From Clostridia bacterium (lineage in GTDB: Bacteria > Bacillota > Clostridia > Christensenellales > Aristaeellaceae): DNA of 18,430 bases. The notes under the pieces were generated by a model. That model was not told the DNA's origin. It ran no database searches and saw only the letters and a program-made list of their open reading frames with translations. Position 1 is the stretch's first letter. Each line of letters begins with the position of its first letter. Shown here in pieces: positions 13,451 through 18,430 of this stretch. The position numbers and the translations under genes are program-made. The DNA lies in assembly GCA_900759005.1 (NCBI GenBank), contig CAAEUQ010000020.1, positions 1 to 18,430 of the forward strand, read 5' to 3'.

Positions 13451-14632
13451 TTAGCCCAGCATCGTGATGCCGTCGATCGCGATATCGAAGGACGGAGCGG
13501 ACGCCAGCTCGGACTCATGGTAGTAGCCGTCGGAAACATACGCCGCATACTTCGCGTAATCCGCGTTGTTCGCAATCAGGTTCTCCAGCGTTTCGCCGCC
13601 AACGGTGAAGGTGGAGGTGTCGAACACGTGCAGCGTGCCGTCAATGATCGCCTTCTCAACCTCGGCAACCTTTTCAGCAGTGCCTTCGGCAACGGTGCTC
13701 TCGTTCAGAGCGGTGATCAGAACCGCGCCTTCGGACAGGCCCTTGCACCAGTCAACGTCGATGGGCGTGCCGTCGATCACGCACTTAACCGCGTAGGTGT
13801 TGTAAATGCCCCAGTTGTTCGCGGAGGAAGTCAGAGACGCATCCGGCGCAACTTCGTTCATGGAAACGTTATAGCCGACACAGGGAACCTTCGCCGCCTG
13901 ACACGCGGTAGGCGCGCCGGTGGTGTCAGCGTGCTGAGCAATCAGAACGCATCCCTGAGCGATCAGCGCTTCGGCAGCTTCCTTCTCCATATCGAAGGAT
14001 GCCCAGCTGTTGGTGAACTTCACGACCATCGTCGCGCTCGGGCATACGGAGCGAACGCCCAGCAGGAAGGAGGTATAGCCGGAAATAACCTCAGCATACG
14101 GATACGCGCCGACATAGCCGATCACGCAGTTGTCCTCGGACACAGTGCCGTTTGCGATCATCTCGTTGAGCTTCAGACCCGCAACCACGCCGGAGACGTA
14201 GCGCGCCTCGTAGATCGAGGTGAAGTAGTTGTGCATATTTGCAAGACCGGAGGAGGCAGCCTGGAAGCCGGTCGCATGGCAGAACTGGATTTCCGGATAC
14301 TCCGCCGCCGCCTGCATCACATAGGATTCATGGCCGAAGGAGTTCGCAATAATGATGTTGCAGCCTGCTTCCGCAAGGTCAACCGCCGCATCGTAGCAAG
14401 CTTCGGTTTCCGGCACGCACCACTTGATGACAACCTGGTCATCCGTCAAGCCCAGCGTCTGCATCATTTCCTTCGCGCCTTCATAATGCGCTGCGGTGTA
14501 GCCTTCGTTTTCATCGCCAATATAAATGTAGCCAACCTTGACCTGATCCGCCGGAACGCCTTCCGCAACCGCTGCGGACGCGCAAACCAGCGCCATCATC
14601 AGAACGAGCACCAGAGAAACGATCTTCTTCAT
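13451..14632 (-). CDS. BMP-family (BmpA/PnrA-like) solute-binding protein
   Basis: A 393-residue exported binding protein of the basic membrane protein family, whose characterised members bind nucleosides. After a signal peptide (cleavage predicted after AVA at residue 23), the domain begins VKVGYIYIGDENEGYTAAHYEGAKEM. IIIANSFGHESYVMQAAAEYPEIQFCHATG and IAQHADTTGAPTACQA are typical of the two lobes. The canonical lipobox of Gram-positive BMP lipoproteins is missing: Cys17 is preceded by Val. AAGGAGG lies eight bases upstream of the ATG, and a strong terminator follows. No BmpB/C-type ATPase or permease is in the window, so it is an orphan that must pair with a transporter elsewhere. Nucleoside uptake is an inference from the family. 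Confidence 0.9.
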   Translation of the reverse strand: MKKIVSLVLVLMMALVCASAAVAEGVPADQVKVGYIYIGDENEGYTAAHYEGAKEMMQTLGLTDDQVVIKWCVPETEACYDAAVDLAEAGCNIIIANSFGHESYVMQAAAEYPEIQFCHATGFQAASSGLANMHNYFTSIYEARYVSGVVAGLKLNEMIANGTVSEDNCVIGYVGAYPYAEVISGYTSFLLGVRSVCPSATMVVKFTNSWASFDMEKEAAEALIAQGCVLIAQHADTTGAPTACQAAKVPCVGYNVSMNEVAPDASLTSSANNWGIYNTYAVKCVIDGTPIDVDWCKGLSEGAVLITALNESTVAEGTAEKVAEVEKAIIDGTLHVFDTSTFTVGGETLENLIANNADYAKYAAYVSDGYYHESELASAPSFDIAIDGITMLG

Positions 14633-14723
14633 GAGATTTGCCTCCTTCGTCTTGCCCCGTTTGGGATTGATTGTATTTTACCGTTTTAAGGTTACGTCCG
14701 CACGCGCGAATGCGTTAAATTTC

Positions 14724-14758
14724 CGAACATTCAATTTGTCATTTCATTGAATCATTCG
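14724..14758. repeat. Inverted repeat between the HAD and BMP genes
   Basis: ATTCAAT (14729-14735) and ATTGAAT (14746-14752) form a 7-bp stem with a 10-base loop; CGAA (14724-14727) and TTCG (14755-14758) can extend it after a small internal mismatch. There is no T-tract, so it could be a weak terminator for the kinase-regulator-HAD unit or an operator upstream of the BMP gene. Confidence 0.35.
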
Positions 14759-14804
14759 CAATTCATCTGTTTACCTTATCGAATTTATCCGAATGTTCGT
14801 TTTT

Positions 14805-15359
14805 TTACCACGGCAGTAGTTTCTCGCCCTTCACCAGAAACGCCTTTTTCGAAATCTCCGCCATCGGCGTATCGGAATAGGAATCAGAATAGAACGCCTC
14901 CGGCTGTACCGATCCAAACCGTGCCCGAAACGCGCGCACCTTCTCCGCCCCATGGCAGTTTTCACCCCTGAATTCGCCGGTCTTTACATCCACCGGCGAC
15001 GCGATCACGCGCGAAATTCCGAGCCGCTCGCACGCCGGGCGAATCAGAAATTCCGGCGAAGCGGAAATCACCACGTCGTCCGCGCGATGACTCCTTTTAT
15101 ACCAGCCCTTCACGTGCTTCATGTTCGCATCCCAGAAATCCGAAATCATTGAGTCCCGATTCGGCAGCCATTGCATAAACCGCAGAAGCCGCTGTTTATA
15201 CACCTTTTTCGGGCGAATTTTCAAAAGAAACAGCGCGCCGCTTCCAATTTGCGCCGGAATATCCAGCCACATCCGCGGCGTGCGCATAAGGCAATACGCG
15301 TAAAACCGCGCGGTTGAATCGCCGCGGAGAATCGTGTTGTCAAAATCATATACGTTCAT
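14805..15359 (-). CDS. HAD-superfamily phosphatase (HAD-IB, SerB-like)
   Basis: A 184-residue soluble hydrolase. Motif I is VYDFDNTIL with nucleophile Asp5 and acid/base Asp7; motif II is VISASP (Ser99); motif III Lys140 is in GAEKV; motif IV is YSDSYSDTP with Asp159 and Asp163. The insertion (about residues 15-85, rich in Trp, Arg and Lys) is the helical C1 cap of the HAD-IB group, which includes phosphoserine phosphatase and phospholipid- or sugar-phosphate phosphatases. The substrate cannot be told. The ATG overlaps the stop of the response regulator gene by four bases (ATGA), so it is translationally coupled to the two-component system, an uncommon partner. Confidence 0.9.
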   Translation of the reverse strand: MNVYDFDNTILRGDSTARFYAYCLMRTPRMWLDIPAQIGSGALFLLKIRPKKVYKQRLLRFMQWLPNRDSMISDFWDANMKHVKGWYKRSHRADDVVISASPEFLIRPACERLGISRVIASPVDVKTGEFRGENCHGAEKVRAFRARFGSVQPEAFYSDSYSDTPMAEISKKAFLVKGEKLLPW

Positions 15360-16054
15360 GCGTCCACACCGTCCATTTCAATGATCCTGTAGCCCACGCC
15401 GATTTCCGTCCGAATATACTCCGGCATCGTCGGATCCTTTTCGAGCTTGCGGCGAACGTTCGCCATATTCACGCGCAGAATCTGCGCGTCGTTTTCGCTA
15501 TACGGTCCCCACACCTCGCGAATCAGCGCGTCGTGCGTCATCACGCGCCCCGCATGGCGGCAAAGCTGCAATACGATCTTAAATTCCGTATGCGTCAGGT
15601 GAATGATTTTCCCGTCCACTGTCACCACCCGCGTGTTCGCATCGAGTTTGAAACCGCGCCCGCAGTAAATCTCGCCGCCGCCCCTACCATTGTGCGACCG
15701 GCGCAGTGTCGCCCGAATCCGCGCCAGCAATTCGTCCGCGCCGAACGGCTTGGTCACATAATCGTCCGCGCCCGTGTCCAGCGCCGCCACTTTGTCGAGC
15801 TCGTGATCGCGCGCGGAAACGACGATCACCGGCATTTGCGTGCGCTTCCTGAGCTCCGCAATCAGCTGAACGCCGTCGCCGTCCGGAAGACCCAGATCCA
15901 GAATCATCAATTCCGGCGCATAGGAAGCCGTCATCGTTCGCGCCATGCTCATCGTTGCCGCCTCCAGCACCGTATAGCCCACGGAATCCAGCGTAGTTTT
16001 GATATAATTGCGAATGCGCTCGTCGTCTTCAACGAGCAATATGTTTATCTTCAT
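15356..16054 (-). CDS. KdpE-like OmpR-family response regulator
   Basis: A 232-residue DNA-binding regulator. The receiver domain (1-118) has the acidic pair Asp10/Asp11, phosphoacceptor Asp53 in LMILDLGLPDGDG, Ser80 and Lys102 (DDYVTKPFG). The winged-helix domain (about 135-228) reads LTHTEFKIVLQLCRHAGRVMTHDALIREVWGPYSENDAQILRVNMANVRRKLEKDP and ends TEIGVGYRI. LGLPDGDG, ADDYVTKPFG and the REVWGP segment match KdpE closely. AAGGAGG lies six bases before the ATG; the gene overlaps the kinase gene by 26 bases. In known systems KdpE activates the kdpFABC potassium-ATPase operon, but no kdp transport gene is in this window, so the target is unknown. Confidence 0.93.
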   Translation of the reverse strand: MKINILLVEDDERIRNYIKTTLDSVGYTVLEAATMSMARTMTASYAPELMILDLGLPDGDGVQLIAELRKRTQMPVIVVSARDHELDKVAALDTGADDYVTKPFGADELLARIRATLRRSHNGRGGGEIYCGRGFKLDANTRVVTVDGKIIHLTHTEFKIVLQLCRHAGRVMTHDALIREVWGPYSENDAQILRVNMANVRRKLEKDPTMPEYIRTEIGVGYRIIEMDGVDA

Positions 16055-17102
16055 GTCTTTCCTCCTTCAATGGGAGCCTGAACCGGAAGCACGCGCCGCC
16101 GTCACGGTTGTTTCGCACGGAAATATCGCCGCCGTGCGCCAGAATGATCGCCTTGCAAACGCTTAAACCGATGCCCATGCACCGCCCGCCGTCCGAAACG
16201 TGGCTCGCCGCGGAATCAAAAATCTCGCCGAGCTTCTTTTCGGGAATGCCAGCGCCATCATCGCGCACCTCGAACGCCGCAAATCCATCCTCTTCGCACA
16301 ATGAAATGCGTACGCGCGTCGCGCCCTTCGCGTGCACCGCTGCGTTTTCCAACAGGTTCGAAATCACCTGCTCGATCAGAATCGCATCCATCGGCACCAT
16401 CAGAAGCTCGTCGGGCAACAAAATTTCCGCCGGCAGATCCGGATAGCGCTTGCGATATTTCCGAACCGCTTCCGAAATGATCTCCTCCGCCGCCTCCGGC
16501 GTCTTTTTGAGATTCGCGGGTTCCGTGTTGATTCGCGTGATCGACAAAAGGTTTTCCACCATTCGAATCAGCCATTGCGAATCCTCCATGATGCCCTCGA
16601 GCATCTTTTCGCGATTTTCCGCCGTCATGTCCGGCGTTTGGAGCAGCAGATTCGCTGCGCCCGCAATGCTCGTCAGCGGGGTTCGCAGATCGTGAGAAAC
16701 CGCCCGCAGGAGATTTGCGCGCATTTCCTCCAGCTGCGCCCGATAGCTGCGCTCCTCCTGCTGCTTGATCTGCGTCGTCATCGCGCTGATAATCATCGCC
16801 ACCGCCAGAAAACACAGAAACGACAGCGGATACCCCGGCAGCGAAAGCGAAAACTCAAAATACGGTTCAGCAAACGCATAATTCACCGCCAGTACTGCCG
16901 CCAGCGACGCGATAATTCCACATGTATAGCCCTCCGTCCGTCGCGCCACCACCATGACCGCCAGCACGAAGATCATCGAAGCATATGCTTCGCTCATGTC
17001 CATTCGCTGAAACAGAAAGCATAGAAACGTCGCGCATAAAAGCATGCTCACCGTAATGCCGGCGTCGCGCAAAACGCCCCGCCAGCCTCTGTTTTCACGC
17101 AT
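16029..17102 (-). CDS. Short KdpD-like histidine kinase (DUF4118 plus kinase core)
   Basis: A 357-residue membrane sensor kinase. Four spans (about 15-34, 41-54, 61-77, 92-108) form the DUF4118-type membrane domain of KdpD, including the segment LAVNYAFAEPYFEFSL. A short coiled linker leads to the HisKA domain with His137 in LLRAVSHDLRTPLTS, then the ATPase domain with N-box ISNLLENA (247-254), DDGAGIP (281-287) and MGIGLSV (309-315). Full KdpD is about 900 residues: the N-terminal KdpD/Usp sensor region and the GAF segment are absent. The start at 17102 is preceded by AGAGGG, and no coding sequence continues upstream, so this looks like a genuine short form and not a truncation by the window. 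First gene of the kinase-regulator-HAD unit, divergent from yabP. Confidence 0.92.
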   Translation of the reverse strand: MRENRGWRGVLRDAGITVSMLLCATFLCFLFQRMDMSEAYASMIFVLAVMVVARRTEGYTCGIIASLAAVLAVNYAFAEPYFEFSLSLPGYPLSFLCFLAVAMIISAMTTQIKQQEERSYRAQLEEMRANLLRAVSHDLRTPLTSIAGAANLLLQTPDMTAENREKMLEGIMEDSQWLIRMVENLLSITRINTEPANLKKTPEAAEEIISEAVRKYRKRYPDLPAEILLPDELLMVPMDAILIEQVISNLLENAAVHAKGATRVRISLCEEDGFAAFEVRDDGAGIPEKKLGEIFDSAASHVSDGGRCMGIGLSVCKAIILAHGGDISVRNNRDGGACFRFRLPLKEERHEDKHIAR

Positions 17103-17126
17103 TGCAATTCCCTCTTTCTTCTATAT

Positions 17127-17135
17127 ATTATAGCA
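17127..17135 (-). promoter_or_regulatory. Extended -10 promoter of the two-component unit
   Basis: On the minus strand TGCTATAAT (17127-17135) is a perfect extended -10. No good -35 box is seen at 17-18 bases, as is common for extended -10 promoters. The start codon lies about 18 bases after the expected transcription start. Confidence 0.6.
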
Positions 17136-17187
17136 CACGCGTCCCGCAGCAGCGTAAAATCCGCATAAAGATTCGCCCGTCTCTGCG

Positions 17188-17216
17188 ACATACCCGTCCT
17201 CCGGCGCTCATACCCT
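17188..17216 (+). promoter_or_regulatory. Candidate sigma-E sporulation promoter of yabP
   Basis: ACATACC (17188-17194), a 14-base spacer, then CATACCCT (17209-17216). This resembles the sigma-E pattern (ATA-containing -35, CATACA-T -10). It fits the mother-cell expression known for yabP/yabQ in Bacillus. The expected transcription start is near 17223, just before the ribosome binding site at 17231. Confidence 0.45.
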
Positions 17217-17245
17217 TAAATCAAAGCCGAAAAGGAGGTCTTTCC

Positions 17246-17521
17246 ATGCAGGGCAAACCCGATTCCGCGCATACGATCACGCTCACCGATCGCTCGTCCG
17301 CGCTTTTAACCGGCGTTTCCAGCGTCGAATGCTTCAGCGATCAGATCGTCGTTCTCCAAACGGCGTTCGGAAATCTCAGTCTTTCCGGCGAAAATCTGAA
17401 CATCTCACGCCTGAACCTCGACGCGGGCGAGCTTTCCGTCTCCGGTGAAATCCGCGCAATCGAATATACCGATCGAAATAAACTCTCCGGCGAAGGCTTT
17501 TTCCGAAGGCTGTTTGGCTGA
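17246..17521 (+). CDS. yabP: Sporulation protein YabP
   Basis: A 91-residue protein of the YabP/YqfC family, needed for sporulation in Bacillus-type spore formers. The single YabP domain fills the protein: HTITLTDRSSALLTGVSSVECFSDQIVVLQTAFGNLSLSGENLNISRLNLDAGELSVSGEI, ending GFFRRLFG. The start at 17246 is set by AAAGGAGG seven bases upstream; the frame is open further upstream but would run through the promoter. It abuts yabQ (stop TGA immediately followed by ATG), and the order yabP-yabQ-divIC matches Bacillus, so the assignment is firm. Confidence 0.95.
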   Translation: MQGKPDSAHTITLTDRSSALLTGVSSVECFSDQIVVLQTAFGNLSLSGENLNISRLNLDAGELSVSGEIRAIEYTDRNKLSGEGFFRRLFG

Positions 17522-17890
17522 ATGCTGTTTGCAACCATCGGTCAGGGCGCGATTTTCCTCTGGATGACCGCCGCCGGCGCGGTTATCGGCGCCGTCACGC
17601 TCGCATTCGACGCGCTGCGCTGCATCCTTCAGGCGGGCAAAATTCTTTCCGCCGCGCTCGATTTCGCCGCCGGCGCCGTCGCTTCCGCCGTTCTAATCGC
17701 CGCGTTGATCATCGGAAACTATGGCCGCGTCCGCTTTTACGAGCTATTCGCCGCCGCATTGGGGCTCGCCATGTTCCGCTTCGCCGCCGCGTCGCCCGCG
17801 CACGCTGCCATGAAAAAGCTCGCCGCCCTCCTGAAAGCCACCGGAAAACGCCTGAATTCCTACAAAGTCATTAAATATCTATTAAAGTAA
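17522..17890 (+). CDS. yabQ: Spore cortex protein YabQ
   Basis: A 122-residue membrane protein required for cortex formation in spore formers. The N-terminal two thirds hold three to four hydrophobic spans (FLWMTAAGAVIGAVTLAFDALR, ALDFAAGAVASAVLIAALIIG, FYELFAAALGLAMFRFA) with the family's FDALR segment; the C-terminal tail is basic (KKLAALLKATGKRLNSYKVIKYLLK). The ATG follows the yabP stop with no gap, implying coupled translation and the same sporulation control. Confidence 0.93.
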   Translation: MLFATIGQGAIFLWMTAAGAVIGAVTLAFDALRCILQAGKILSAALDFAAGAVASAVLIAALIIGNYGRVRFYELFAAALGLAMFRFAAASPAHAAMKKLAALLKATGKRLNSYKVIKYLLK

Positions 17891-17956
17891 AGGATTATGC
17901 GCCCCAAAAGTCGAATAAGATTTTACTTTATGTTCGCCCATAGGAGGTCATTTGCC

Positions 17957-18232
17957 TTGCATAGAAGGATTCGCCCACGCTTCTGGCTTTTCGTGATTGG
18001 AATCATGCTCATCGTATTCATGATCAGCGGCATTTCCGCCCGCCGCACGCTCCGCAGCGGCGCAGCCGAGCTTGCAGCGCTCTCTGAACAGCGCGCAGTG
18101 CTTAACGATGAAAAGCAGGAGCTTTCCGATACCTACGCGTTCGTTCAGACGGACGAATACGTCATTCGTACTGCCCGCAGCGAGCTGGGAATGCTGATGC
18201 CGAACGAAGTTCGCTATGTCAGCAGCAATTAA
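17957..18232 (+). CDS. divIC: Septum formation initiator DivIC (FtsB family)
   Basis: A 91-residue bitopic membrane protein of the divisome, expected to form a complex with FtsL and DivIB. A short basic N-terminus (MHRRIRPR) precedes one membrane span (FWLFVIGIMLIVFMIS), then a coiled coil (LRSGAAELAALSEQRAVLNDEKQELSD) and the conserved DEYVIRTARSELGMLMPNEVRYV tail. I chose the TTG at 17957 because AGGAGG (17942-17947) lies nine bases upstream; the ATG codons at 17897 and 17930 have no comparable site, although they give an in-frame longer product. The position after yabQ matches Bacillus. It may be read from the sporulation promoter and also need a vegetative one, which I could not locate. 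Confidence 0.9.
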   Translation: MHRRIRPRFWLFVIGIMLIVFMISGISARRTLRSGAAELAALSEQRAVLNDEKQELSDTYAFVQTDEYVIRTARSELGMLMPNEVRYVSSN

Positions 18233-18277
18233 TCCGCGCCGTATTCAAAAAAAGTTTTCTTTTTCCCAAATAAGGGG

Positions 18278-18306
18278 TTGACAAACCGTGCTAACCATGG
18301 TAGAAT
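18278..18306 (+). promoter_or_regulatory. SigA-type promoter of the initiator tRNA
   Basis: A perfect TTGACA (18278-18283), a 17-base spacer, then TAGAAT (18301-18306). Transcription should start near 18313, about 24 bases before the mature tRNA. It makes tRNA expression independent of the sporulation unit. Confidence 0.85.
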
Positions 18307-18313
18307 ATCTCTT

Positions 18314-18330
18314 GTTGAACGGCGTTCAAC
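18314..18330 (+). repeat. Perfect inverted repeat in the pre-tRNA leader
   Basis: GTTGAAC (18314-18320) and GTTCAAC (18324-18330) form a 7-bp stem with loop GGC, starting at about the first transcribed base and ending six bases before the tRNA 5' end. It could be a leader hairpin near the RNase P site or a protein-binding palindrome. Confidence 0.6.
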
Positions 18331-18336
18331 GCATAT

Positions 18337-18413
<77 letters not shown>

Positions 18414-18430
18414 TTTGCCGGCGTATCTCA

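Noticed and set aside
13184..14689. 501-codon plus-strand open frame over the BMP and DUF3786 genes
   Set aside because: It runs through a terminator hairpin and two recognised minus-strand genes and has no motif; a shadow of biased codon use.

Overview
The window looks like chromosomal DNA of an anaerobic, endospore-forming member of the Bacillota (class Clostridia). The signs are a yabP-yabQ-divIC block followed by an initiator tRNA (close to the Bacillus subtilis order), a Bacillus-type Fe-S PurF, a RibU-type ECF substrate-binding subunit under an FMN riboswitch, strong AGGAGG ribosome binding sites, and genes typical of anaerobes (FmdE family, DUF3786). The DNA is fairly GC-rich with many CGCG runs. 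I see no phage, IS element, CRISPR array or restriction system. This is a housekeeping and transport region, not a mobile island.

Layout. (1) 95-879, minus: ribU with an FMN riboswitch and a readable translational switch. (2) 909-3512, plus: an overlapping three-gene unit of type I L-asparaginase, EamA transporter and SGNH hydrolase, closed by a strong terminator. (3) 3623-5151, plus: solitary purF with its own promoter. (4) 5275-6648, minus: aspartase, converging on purF across a duplicated hairpin. (5) 6649-7147: an AT-rich intergenic region. (6) 7148-9135, plus: malic enzyme, an intrinsic terminator, then a cytosolic parvulin-type prolyl isomerase. (7) 9304-12714, minus: a FecCD/BtuCD-type ABC importer (binding protein, permease, ATPase) ending in an FmdE-family zinc-ribbon protein. 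(8) 12806-14632, minus: an orphan BMP-family binding protein, a terminator, then DUF3786. (9) 14805-17135, minus: a short KdpD-like histidine kinase, a KdpE-like response regulator and a HAD phosphatase in overlapping order. (10) 17188-18413, plus: yabP-yabQ-divIC and the initiator tRNA.

How the genes fit together. Asparaginase (Asn to Asp), aspartase (Asp to fumarate) and malic enzyme (malate to pyruvate) are three steps of an amino-acid catabolic route; fumarase is not in the window. The ABC-FmdE unit is most likely a metal, oxyanion or metal-chelate importer of unknown substrate with a metal-binding accessory protein. At two places (malic enzyme to isomerase, BMP to DUF3786) an intrinsic terminator lies directly against the next gene's ribosome binding site, leaving no room for a promoter, so the downstream gene probably depends on readthrough.

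The points most worth a second look are the FmdE-linked importer, the KdpD-like kinase without its cytosolic sensor domain plus HAD phosphatase, the terminator/RBS junctions, and the mutually exclusive helices in the ribU leader. I did not find a clearly new defence or mobile system.
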